A stretch of 37,436 nt of DNA from Lactifluus volemus (taxonomy: Eukaryota; Basidiomycota; Agaricomycetes; Russulales; Russulaceae), in the NCBI GenBank assembly GCA_022376515.1, contig WTXI01000338.1, positions 1 to 37,436 of the forward strand. Reading direction: 5' to 3'. Below the pieces are notes generated by a model that was not told the DNA's origin, made no database searches, and was given only the letters and a program-made list of their open reading frames with translations. Positions within the stretch are counted from its first letter, which is position 1, and every line of letters starts with the position of its first letter. Both the position numbers and the translations under genes were made by a program. Below are positions 19,441-29,398 of this stretch, in pieces.

Positions 19441-19578
19441 TGTGCCGGCGGCAGACGATTATAATAAGTGGAACTTGGAAGAGGCTGATGAACCGATCCA
19501 CGGACCCAAATCGCCCGTAGCAAGTGTGGTGCTTCCAAGTCGGTGCTTCTGATAGCGTACAAGCTCGAGCTGTCTGGG

Positions 19579-19586
19579 TATAAAAG
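19579..19586 (+). promoter_or_regulatory. TATA box before small secreted-protein gene
   Basis: TATAAAAG lies 91 bp upstream of the ATG at 19670, in a CT-rich context. Copy B keeps it at 32124-32131. Sequence and position suggest a true promoter. Confidence 0.5.
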
Positions 19587-19669
19587 CTGGCCCCTCCCTT
19601 CTTCTCTCACCAACATCATCACCGCCGGAAGCCTAATATTCTTTCAGATCACTTGCTGTAAGCACAGTG

Positions 19670-19869
19670 ATGTTTATGACGACCATCTTGGCTCTCTCTT
19701 TTGCGATTCTCGCTCTCGCTGCTCCGAGTCCACAGGACCCGGATATGGACATATTAACGTTTGCAATTGATGGTGCGTTCTGCTAGAACTCGTACCCACC
19801 TGGTGCAAGCTTAACTGATCTAAAATAGGCCTCGATGCTACTATTGAAAACCTTTCTGGTCCGGCATGA
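19670..19869 (+). CDS. Small putative secreted protein (47 aa, one intron)
   Basis: Exon 19670-19772 encodes MFMTTILALSFAILALAAPS, a convincing signal peptide with a likely cleavage after Ala-Ala. It is followed by an acidic stretch ending in FAIDG. A 56-nt GT-AG intron (19773-19828, with CTGAT near the acceptor) leads to a second exon (19829-19869) that ends in LSGPA and TGA. A further GTAGT...CAG intron downstream could extend the gene if the TGA is avoided. The mature part would be only about 30 aa. No family is recognised. In copy B a 2-bp deletion destroys the signal peptide. Confidence 0.4.
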
Positions 19870-20539
19870 TGGGTAGTACCTTTTGAGTATCTTCTACTGC
19901 TGAGTTTATTCATGTCTGCAGACCAGCCCCACAAGGACCCACTATCCACGCGGTGCAATCACAATTATCGCACAGGGTGGACTTTATTCTGATGTGTTAG
20001 TTCTCGGCTTTTGCATATCGGCGGTGTCAGTCAGGGTCCACTGTTCACGTTTTGTTCAATGTGCTCTATGTGCCAGTAGGACGTGATCTTTTCATCGTAA
20101 GAACAAGTGTATGTGGAACGAGCTAGTGCAAGTGCGAGGACTCCACGAGCCTGAGGACTAAGACAATATGAATGACATCAACTGCCATATGATGTTGCTG
20201 TCACCAAACTTGTGAAATGCTGTAGACAATAAATGGTGAACTGAAGCGTGAGTCGTACATGTTGTAATGAGAAGCCCAACGGACCACATCACGATCTTTC
20301 ACCGTGATTACGTCGCGATGCCTCACACAGGTGCGGATCGCACTTGAGGCTGGAGCAGGCAGGTGAACTTGACGAGGACGGGCGGGCTCTAGTGCACTGT
20401 GATTTGTTGGGTGTGGAGCTGAGGGATCGGGTTAACAGTGTGTGTTGGTTACGACGATGCCCAGGGTCAATTACTATAAAGGTCGGTCTAGACGCTCGAC
20501 CTAGCTAGTCCAAGCAGGCTACAAAAAGGGTAAGAGGCG
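19870..20539. other. Spacer before the NACHT gene, no gene seen
   Basis: Short frames here are not shared in register with copy B. The stretch is collinear with 32414-33120 in B, apart from the AT-rich insertion there. It probably includes the 3' end of the small gene and the promoter of the NACHT gene. Confidence 0.35.
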
Positions 20540-20560
20540 TATCGTGATCATATCACGATA
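20540..20560. promoter_or_regulatory. Inverted repeat upstream of the NACHT gene
   Basis: TATCGTGAT, spacer CAT, ATCACGATA: 9-bp perfect arms about 140 bp upstream of the ATG. Copy B keeps it unchanged at 33861-33881. It could be a binding site for a dimeric regulator; that is inference. Confidence 0.3.
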
Positions 20561-20702
20561 AGGCGACAAGGCGACGTCCACTGCGCCCTCCTCCTTTGAC
20601 GCTTCCTTGCCTCAACCGCTCAACTCTTCTTTCTTTCCTGTATCTCAGTCCTCAAACAATACCGTTGTAGCCACCATCGCTCTCGCACAAGGACACACCC
20701 AA

Positions 20703-23700
20703 ATGATCCAGACTCGGAATACGTGAGTCAAACTGTCCCCCCGCCCGATGTTGATGTTAACCATTACTACAGCACAAGTCCTCAAAACTCCGGAATAGGG
20801 TGCACCACTTCCTTCAATTTCATTACAATATTTTCTCACATAACTGACTTTGAACAGCGCTCAGGTCAGCGAAACACATCAGGCCCTGCTCCAGTTCCAT
20901 GTCACCGGTATGTATCCTAGCGATACTGTTCTAATAAGTACTATATCTTACTTCCTGGCAGTCCTCAAGGCGCACAATCTTCCCCGCATCAAGACCCCCC
21001 TTGGGAGAAAAAGACAATTCTATGTTACTGTGGCCGACGGGCCGAGGACATGGCAAACACGATCTGTGCGGAGCGTCGGACAACGTGTGGAATGGAACGA
21101 GAATATCGAAGCCTTGTGGGATATCTCGTATTTTTATTCCTATTTACAACTGAGCCTCTTGCAGCGCTGTACAATCGCTCTCCGCCATTACAGTATCTCT
21201 TTTTGCAAAAAGCACAATGCACAAGGACACCCTTATTGGACGGAAGGATGTTGTCTGTGAACCCCAACATGGTTCGTCATTTTCATACAATTCTTATTCA
21301 TCTGGCTGAGCATCCTACATGTAGAACTGGATATCATTTTGAGCAGCACTGATGGACCTGCAACTGAGCCAGCCACGGTCTTAACGATCACGATTGCCCC
21401 TGTGCGACCAGATGCGGAGTTGGCAGGTGATGCCCTCCGTAGCTCTGAGAAAGCTATCAAAACTATGAAAACATGGAGCAGTGCTGTTGGTGGTATCAAG
21501 CGGGTAATGGATACTGTCGGCCCAATCGCAGCAGTATGCTCAATATCATTCTACTCGCCCTTTGTCGAGCTAACTCGGGTTTCTCAGTTGCATCCATATG
21601 CATCCCTAGCATGGAGTCTACTCTCAAAGGTTCCGGACGTGCGTCACCTTGCGTAGTGGGCATATACGGAACATTCACACTGATTTCACCTCACTGCTAG
21701 ACTTTCATACAGCAAGTTGGGCGTGACGACAACGTCCAGGCATTATTTGAAGCGATACGCGATGCATTTGAGTTTGCCAAAGATGCGGATGCTTTGAGGA
21801 ACATCAAGCCGGAGTCTAGACAAGCAAAGATCATACAGGAGATGCTACAGTGCGTCTCTGAAATTGGGAAATTTATCGAATTGTATGCGAAGCATGTACA
21901 AGTCGGTAAGTCCTGCCGATCTCTTGTTGGTGATCACAAATATATGGGTTGAAGGAACGCGGACTTGGAAGAATATCTTCGGTCAAGTCGACGGAGAAAT
22001 TGAACAGTATCGCACGAGGCTCATCCGACTGCGAGATGATTTCCTCGCGCGTGCTGCTGTCACCACAGAGGTCGCTGTGCTCGGAATACAGCTCGATGTG
22101 AGTAACATGCAGACCCACGTGAGTAATACTTGTCCAACCAAGTAGGAGTTTCTCGGCTCACTGGATTGAATTCACAGCTAGCAACGATGTCAAACCAAGC
22201 ATCAGAAGTTGGTGCGTGATTTTATTAATAAGTGACATAACATTGTCGGTTCGTCGATCTGACAACGCTCTCACAGAATTTGGCGCAATAATCAGAGAAT
22301 TGCCTTACAAGGGAGGCTGGCGACACGGCAATACGAAGCGCTGTCTTCTTGGCACACGCGTCGATTTCCTAGATTACATCATCAAGTGGGTCGAGAATCC
22401 ACAATCCGAACGTGCGCTCGTCCTCCTCGGCCAAGCAGGAACAGGGAAGTCATCGATTGCACACGAAGTCGCTCGCCGATTCGAGAACAAGGGTCTCGGC
22501 TCTTACTTCGCCTTCCTCCGAAAGGAACAGTCGAAAGACGAGGCTTACCAACTCTTCACGACAATTGCCCGCGATCTCTCCGATCGCAATCCTGCTTTCA
22601 AACTAGCCCTCGGCAGAGTCGTGAAGGATAATTCGTCTCTTAGTGGTACCCGAGACTATCGTACACTCTTCGAATCCCTCCTCCTTGAGCCGCTCAAGAG
22701 CCTGGAAGTTCGTGACCCGATTCTTATCGTTATTGATGCGTTGGATGAAAGCGGAGATGCATCCGGTAAAAATGGGCTACACGCATTTCTCTCTCAAAAT
22801 CTGTTCGAGCTCCCGCAAAAATTTCGCATACTGGTCACCTCGAGGCCGGAGGATAGTGTCGAAGCTGCATTTTCCAAAGCGTTATCTGTCGATACCCTCT
22901 ACATGGATGATGCGAAACTGGCTGCCAGGACGGAGCAAGACATTTGCGTGTATATTGAGAACGAGCTCCCTCCTGATGTTTTCAAAGACCACGGGATGAA
23001 ACTAGCAAGAGCGGCAGAGGGCGTGTTTCAGTGGGCAGCCGTCGCATGCGGGTTCATAAATTGCCCTCCTGCTACCTTTGGGTTTAGTAAGAAGAAGTGC
23101 GTTCAGCGCCTATTGGGACACTCTCAGGATCTCAATAGACAAGATCCGTTGGACAAGTTATACGAAGAAGTTCTAGAAGGTTACTTCAAACCTTATGAAG
23201 CACAAGTCCTATTTCGATCGGTGATGGGACAGCTTTTTGCTGCGGTCAAACCTCTCTCCCTTCGATCCTTGGTAGCCTTGAGACGGTATGCTCCCATCGA
23301 TGACCCGGAGGATTCGGAGCCCGTTCTCGAGATGCTCCGTCACCTTGGCTCGCTTCTGAGTAATGTGACTCGAGCGAATGACACGCGTCCAATCGTTCCT
23401 CTCCATACATCATTCCGCGACTTTCTCACGAATAAGAAGAGCGACGTGTTTTATGTCGACCTTGGGGAAGCCCACCATCAGTTAGCACATTCCTGCGTTG
23501 GATTGATGCTGGATCATCTCAAGTTCAACATCTGTGAGCTCGAGTCATCGTATATCGCCAACGGTGACGTCCCCGACTTGGAATCTCGAATCACAAAATA
23601 TATCCCACCAGCTCTATCATATGCCTGCCTTTTCTGGGGCGACCATTTAAAACACCTTACTTTTGAACACGATCTCTTCATGAAACTTCGATCCCTGTTC

Positions 23701-26209
23701 GAGGGAAAGTTTTTATTTTGGCTGGAGGTGCTCAGCATCAAGATCAGTGTGGGCTTTGCTTCGCGAGCATTGTCATCTCTGAAGATATGGTTGCGGTCTG
23801 ACCAGCTGAAGGTACGTACATCCTATAATCGAATATGGCATGTAGTGACTATTGGGTTAGCCTTCTGAAGCTGAGGCGGATACATTTTTTGGATTGGTGA
23901 ATGATGGATCGGCGTTTGTGGGATATTTTGGGATGGCGATAGCAAGAAGCGCTCCTCATATCTATATCTCCGCATTGCCCTTCACGCCATCCTCTTCTCA
24001 TATTTCTAAGCACTACATTCACCTATTCCCTCAAATATTGTCTCTGGATCGCGGGCAGTTGTCTCATTGGCCGGCGTTGGAAATGGAGATTCAGGCACAT
24101 ATCGGACCAGTCTACTCCGTTGCGTTCTCTCCAGACGGGCTGCGGATCGCCTCTGCCTCACGAGACCGTACGATTCGTGTGTGGGATGCCATAACGGGGG
24201 AAAGGATAGTGGGCCAATTTATCGGACATACTGATTGGATTGTCTCTGTTGCGTTCTCCCCAGACGGGCGGCGCATCGCCTCGGCCTCATGTGACTGCAC
24301 AATTCGTATGTGGGATGCCACAAGTGGAGAGGTTGTAGTGGGCCCATTTATTGGACACACCAACGCTGTCAATTCTGTTGCATTCTCACCAGATGGTCGG
24401 CGCATTGCCTCAGCTTCGGGAGATCGCACGATTTGCATGTGGGATGCTACAACGGGAGAGGTCGTTGCGGGCCCGTTTACAGGACACACAGATGGGGTCT
24501 ATTCTGTTGCATTCTCGCCGGATGGCCAGCGCATTGCCTCGGCCTCAGCCGACTGCACAATTCGCATGTGGGATGCCGCAACAGGAAAGGGCGTAGCGGG
24601 TCCGTTCACTGGACATACCGAAGCTGTCGGCTCTGTTGCGTTTTCACCGGACGGGCAGCACATCGCCTCGGCCTCATTTGACTGCACGATTCGTGTATGG
24701 GATGCCACAACGGGACAGCTTGTAGCGGGCCCATTCACCGGGCACGATGACCCTGTCTTCTCTGTTGCATACTCGCCAGACGGCCAGCGCATCGCATCAG
24801 CCTCGCAAGATCTCACGGTTCGTGTGTGGGATGCCTCAACAGGAGATGTCGTAGCGGGCCCGTTTACTGAAAACATCAATTCCGTCTTTTCTGTTGCGTT
24901 CTCTCCGGACGGGCAGCGGATCGCCTCAGCCTCGGGAGATCAAACGATTCGCATCTGGAATGCTGCAACAGGAGGTCTCGTAGCTGGCCCGTTTACTGGC
25001 CACACCAATTCGGTTTTTTCTGCTGCATTCTCTCCGGACGGACAGCGCATCGCCTCAGCCTCTGCAGATTGCAAGATTTGCCTGTGGGATGCCGCAACAG
25101 GAGATATCGTAGCGGGTCCGTTCACTGGACACACCAGAGCGGTCCTTGCTATTGCCTTTTCACCAGATGGGCAGGTCATAGCATCGGCCTCTGCGGATAA
25201 CACGATTCGCATCTGGAATGCCACAATAGGAGAGGTCATAGCGGGCCCGTTTGACCACCCTGATGAGGTCCACTCTGTTGCATTCTCGCCGGATGGACAA
25301 CACATTGCCTCGGCCTCAAAAGATCGCATGGTCCGCGTGTGGGATGTCACAACAGGAGATGTCGTGGCGGATCCATTCACTGGACATACCTAACCTGTCT
25401 TCTCTGTTGCGTTCTCACCAAACGGGCAACACATCGCATCGGCTTCAAATGATTTCACAATTCACGTATGGGATGCCACAACAGGAGACGTCGTAGTCGG
25501 CCCGATTACCGGACACACCGATTATGTCAATTCGGTTGCATTCTCGCCAGACGGGCAATGCATCGCCTCAGGCTCGCGAGATTCCACGATCCGAATGTGG
25601 GATAGTGAAACAGGAGCGGCCGTAGCAAGCCCGTTTACTGGACACACCAATTCTATTATGTCTGTTGCATTCTCACCTGATGGGCAACGCATCGCCTCAG
25701 CCTCGTACGATTCCACAATTCGCGTGTGGGATGCCGCAACGGGAGAAGTCATAGCAGGCCCGCTCACTGGACATGCCAATTTTGTCAACTGTGTTGCATT
25801 CTCCCCAGATGGGCAGCACATGGTCTCGGCCTCAGATGATCACACGATTCGCATGTGGGATGTTGCAACAGGAGAGTGCGTAACTGGCTCATTTAATGGA
25901 TCTACCGAATCATTCCTTACCGTTACGAACAGGCAGTCCACCGCCTCGGCCCCGCGAGACCACACAATCCGCGTGAAGGATAGCACAGGAGATATTGAGA
26001 AGATCCACTTTATAGACATGCTTTCAATCAATCATGATGGCTGGATGTGTGGAGATGAGGGGCAACTTTTTTTATGGATTCCACAGATTCATCGACCGTA
26101 TCTTCAGAGATCTAACACTGTTTGGATTGCAGGCAGACATTATACCGAGCTAGATCTGTCAAACTTTGTGCATGGTTTGGATTGGACTACAGTATATGGT
26201 CACAGTTAA
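20703..26209 (+). CDS. C2-NACHT-WD40 (NLR-type) protein, interrupted by one stop codon
   Basis: Eleven exons join in phase to 1622 codons: 20703-20722, 20858-20907, 20962-21115, 21165-21271, 21325-21533, 21588-21638, 21713-21905, 21955-22118, 22178-22211, 22277-23811, 23861-26209. All introns are GT-AG. Residues about 20-110 look like a C2 domain (VLKAHNLPRIKTPLGRKRQF). Residues 110-330 are helical linker. NACHT follows with Walker A GQAGTGKSS (about 378) and Walker B LIVIDALDES (about 478), then RILVTSRPE. From about 917 come 14 WD40 repeats, a degenerate 15th, and a tail ending LDLSNFVHGLDW. Fungal NACHT-WD40 proteins such as HET-E sense non-self through the WD40 surface and trigger cell death. 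A TAA at 25391-25393 in repeat 11 would cut the product to 1349 aa. Confidence 0.85.
24095..25900 (+). repeat. Tandem 129-bp repeats encoding 14 WD40 units
   Basis: Each unit of 43 codons follows GHTxxVxSVAFSPDGQRIAS, then ASxDxTIRxWDAxTGxxVAG. Units are close to identical at nucleotide level; one (at about 25250) is one codon shorter. Differences cluster at the same codons: the two after GHT, the residue after V, those around the D of SxD, and the residue before W. This pattern matches WD40 arrays kept alike by unequal exchange while recognition residues vary, as known for het-d, het-e and het-r of Podospora. Confidence 0.85.
25391..25393 (+). other. In-frame TAA in WD40 repeat 11
   Basis: ACC TAA CCT stands where sister repeats read GHT-x-PV. 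The frame is open on both sides, from 23861 to 26209, so this is a single nonsense change (or base-call error) in an otherwise intact array. Confidence 0.85.
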
Positions 26210-26806
26210 TCCGAGTCTAAATGCACTTTGTAGTCCCATATTTTAATCAGCAACTACAGTATTTTATTCCAATTTTCATTCCCCTATTATTTAGCTGCCT
26301 CCATGCATCTCTCTGTCATTTCTCAGTAAGAATGTGTGACTTGGGTTGTGCTCCCGCGTCGACTTGCAGCTGGCTCTCCCTACTCTATCACCTCAGGCTT
26401 GCGCGTGCCACTGGCAGTGAGTGGTTATGTCATCTTATTTCAGCACGCTGCGAAGGGCGGCGACTGCGTGAACGAAGCAAAGTGGGGGTGCGTAGAACGC
26501 GAGGTTGTCACTGAGAGTTGTGACTGGTGATCCCGCTGTCGTGTCAGTCGACAGGAGGCGTGTAGTACGAGGGCGACGAGACATCAAACAAAACACAAAG
26601 CTCGCCTCTGAATCACGCAAAACTTTTGTACCTGGGCTCGAAAGTCACTTGAATGGGATAACTGAATTAATTCTCACTGACACCAACCAATGTGATCATG
26701 ACCGTGAGTAAGTTGTGGGAATCGCTGAGCGCTTAATCAGCATCGATCAACGGATTCTTGCCTGTTACTACTTACTATCTGTTCCCCCCACTGCCAATCC
26801 ATACAT
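26210..26806. other. Intergenic region between NACHT gene and IMPase gene
   Basis: No conserved frame, RNA gene or repeat was recognised. It contains the 3' end of the NACHT gene and presumably the promoter of the downstream gene. Confidence 0.4.
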
Positions 26807-28341
26807 ATGGGTAGTAATAACCTGCTCAGCTCTGCAGAACTCCGAGATATCCTCAAGTTCACGATCGAGCTCGAACGAAAAGCTGGCGCCCTCATGCTCG
26901 AAGGATCGCACGCGATCCAACGCGCAGGCGCAGGTGGCGTCGGCGAGAAAAAGAACGCTGTAGACCTTGTGACCGAGTACGACGTCAAGGTCGAGGATCT
27001 GGTCCGTGGAGAGATCGCGCGCGGATATCCGCACTTTCAATTGTAACGTGTTCTCTCCTCTCAAGGACCCAAAAAGCCCAATTTCTGTAACTGAATATTC
27101 TTTGCAGCATCGGCGATGGAATGGGATTAGGGACAGCGGGGTCAGGACGACAGCGTGGGAAGCGTAGCGGACATTGTACAGTTACCCGACGCTGAGATAA
27201 GCACAGACAACGCGGCTTCATCCCCAACCACAACATCCTCGAGGCAACGCCCGACCCTCCAACAGCGAGGAGTCGTATTCGTCCGGGACTCGTCCACCAC
27301 TCACGGATGTGCCGACATTCTGCGTCGATCCAATCGGTACGTAAAAAAAACCAGTTACAGTAGTTTGGGGGGTTTTCCCCGAACATTTCGTCAACAAATC
27401 TATTAACAAAACAAATAATATAGACGGGACGACCAACTTTGTTCACAGCTTTCCCAATGCGTGCATCTCGCTAGGATTGATAGACCAACGCGTCCCAGTC
27501 CTAGGCGTCATCTACAACCCCTTCCTAGACCACCTATACACCGGCGTGCGAGGCGGCGGCTCTTACCTGCACACGCGTCTGCACCCGGAACCCCAGCGCG
27601 TCCACTTCCCAGTCTGGCAGGCGCGCCCATCGCGGTAGAGTGGGGCTCCGATCGCGGACCAGACGCAATACGTCGAAAGGCGAATAGCTTTTCGCGTCTC
27701 GCTGGCGCTCCGCCTCACGGCGTCATGGCGCACGCGCTGCGCTCTGTCGGCAGCGCCGCGTTGAATTTTGGGTTGGTCGCTCAGGGCGCGGTGGATTTGT
27801 ATTGGTTCGTCCTTTTTTTATATTGCTCGTATTCATCTCCTTCCGACTTCGTTTAATGGCACCGTTGTTGATAGGGAGATTGGGTGCTGGTAAATGATTT
27901 ATTTATTTTTTGTATTCCGCAGTTTCTGTCGCTAACACAAGATCGTGGCCTTCTCCTTCCCCCCCCTTCAACTTGAAGGCCTTGGGATGTCTGCGTTGCG
28001 TAGTACTAAAAATGTTACACCGTCATCGAGTGTTTTGACATTTTGGGTCGTTAGGCGGGCATCGTAATCGTTCAAGAGGCTGGCGGTTTCGTCACGGGTT
28101 CCAAAGACGTATTGCACGATGGGATCGTGACGGAGGCGATCCTGACTGGCCGACGCTACCTTGCCATCCGCGGCGTAGCGGAGACCCCGGTACGTACAAA
28201 GGTACTGAAAACTCGATTGCACCGCTAACGCACACAACTTGTGTGAACCAACCAAACCAGGAGGAGAGTAGCATCGAAGTGCAGAAACGCATCGCGCGCG
28301 AATTCTACGATACAGTCGAGGATATCCTCCTCGACGAATAA
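26807..28341 (+). pseudogene. Inositol-1-monophosphatase family gene with two lesions
   Basis: Seven exons can be followed: 26807-27042, 27108-27336, 27424-27804, 27875-27889, 27979-27994, 28055-28189, 28261-28341. Motifs: AVDLVTEYDVKVEDLV, EESYSSG, VPTFCVDPI|DGTTNF (the DPIDGTxNF metal site across an intron), VLGVIYNPFLDHLYTGV, APIAVEWGSDRG, RSVGSAALNF, PWDVC|AGIVIVQEAGGFVTG and a terminal EFYDTVEDILLDE. The family hydrolyses inositol phosphates with Mg2+. Two lesions are visible: a 152-bp insertion at 27117-27268 splitting the GEES motif, which holds a metal-ligand Glu, and loss of one base near 27570-27620 in exon 3. Removing the insertion restores the phase exactly. Only one copy is in the window. 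Confidence 0.85.
27117..27268 (+). other. 152-bp insertion in the IMPase exon
   Basis: The expected reading ATC GGC GAG GAG is interrupted after GGCGA and resumes after AGCGA. Part of the insert (27188-27245) resembles the reverse complement of 15330-15385: both share GACGCTGAGATAAGCACAGA and then TTCATCCC and AACCAC. Both encode DAEIST in one frame. It is therefore a piece of a sequence present elsewhere in the window; the mechanism is unknown. Confidence 0.6.
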
Positions 28342-28594
28342 AAACAAGGCGGTAGCCCATAAAGGCAGGTGAATACACCTCATTACCAACCGGTGATGGA
28401 TTGGATGGATGCAGTAGAGTACCCGGTATGCTATATAGTGATTCCTGCCCTAAATGACAGTTGGTATATATATACATGCAGTGCTAGCATACAAAAAACA
28501 AAAAGTTGATCTTTAAAAGAAATAAAGTGGAGAACGAACGAACGAACAAAAGTCGAGAGCGATCGGGGAAGGAGACAAAAACACTTCTAAACCC

Positions 28595-29398
28595 CTAAGA
28601 GGATCGCGTCGCACTAGCCACCGTTGCGCTTGCACTTGCGCCCGCGCCGCCAGACCCAAACGCGCTCGGTAGGTGCACTTTGAGTGCCTTCTTACCACCA
28701 CCATCCTCCTTCTTCCCCAGCTGATCCCTATCCTTCTCCCGGTCCTTCTCCCGGTCCTTCTCCCGCCCACCACCACCCAGCCCGAACCCAAACATGGGCG
28801 CGTGCAGGCTCAGCTTACGCATCGTCCGACGTGGCTTGCCCGGCTCCTTCTCCTTCTCTCCACCCTGTTTTTGTTGTTGTTGTTGTTGTTGTTGTTGTTC
28901 GTTCTCCTGCGCGGCCGCCGTCGTGGAGGAAGACAAGACGCCGTTGGCGAGCGAAGCGGACAATAACGTGGTGCTACCCGACTCTGCGCCTGCAGGTAGC
29001 GACGGTGCTTTGCGCGAACTCGTGCTCTGCTCGCGTGGCGTGCGGGCTGCCACTGCCATGTATCGAGTGCGGCCATCCACGACGGCGTCCTGCGAGGATG
29101 GTGGACCAGATGGTAGTATGGTGCCGGTGGTGATCGTCATCGGCATCGTCCGCGTCGGCATCGTGATCGTCCGTCACCGACGATGGCTCCTCGCTTGCTC
29201 GATGAGGGACAGTAGATGCGGATGCTGTTGTGTCCTGATGGCTCGGCTGGTCAGAGGGTGACGCGGGTGAGACCCGCAGTTCGGGGAGAGACCCGTCACC
29301 TGGTGGGCCGACACCTGCGTCTCCATCTGTGTCTGGAGCGAGCGGCGGCGGCAGAGAGTCGTCGGTGTTCGAAGAGGCGAAGCGTAGATCGTGACCAC
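28595..29398 (-). pseudogene. Copy B of the hypothetical low-complexity gene
   Basis: This is the counterpart of 12236-13085. The frame that is continuous in A is stopped here by a TGA at 29174-29176, where A has CGA, a CpG-type transition. The alternative acidic frame (DDHDADADDADDD) remains open in both copies. The Gln run is nine instead of seven; REKD units are three instead of two; one GFGLG unit is missing. No domain is recognised. Confidence 0.35.

Larger units (their letters stand above)
18879..19442 (+). mobile_element. Plavaka/CACTA-like non-autonomous DNA transposon
   Basis: This block is absent from copy B, where the empty site reads ATTGTGCCGG. It starts CATCAGTAAA and ends TTTACTGATG, perfect 10-bp inverted ends. 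It is flanked by a short duplication of 2-4 bp (TG, GTG or TGTG; the boundary is ambiguous). It is AT-rich, has a subterminal palindrome at 18909-18950, and encodes a transposase-tail fragment. The tail resembles proteins of basidiomycete Plavaka elements, which are related to CACTA/EnSpm. Boundaries are secure from the empty site; the superfamily is from recalled resemblance. Confidence 0.65.
12065..24128 (+). repeat. Tandem duplication, copy A (part aligned to copy B)
   Basis: From CCGGTATGCTATATAG onward the sequence is collinear with 28423 to the window end. Copy A beyond 24128 (to at least 26209) presumably continues in B outside the window. The starts are 16,358 bp apart in direct orientation. 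Copy A-specific parts are 14631-16917, the solo LTR 17401-18337 and an insertion at 18879-19442. Shared parts differ by a few percent, with many one-base indels. Confidence 0.9.

Noticed and set aside
24112..25821. Long minus-strand frames across the WD40 array
   Set aside because: A regular repeat gives regular antisense frames; no independent evidence.
24095..25900. Regular tandem repeats considered as a CRISPR-like or satellite array
   Set aside because: The 129-bp units are in-frame WD40 codons; there are no spacers.
26500..26711. Short plus-strand frame before the IMPase gene
   Set aside because: No homology recognised, no splice context, not needed to explain the neighbouring genes.
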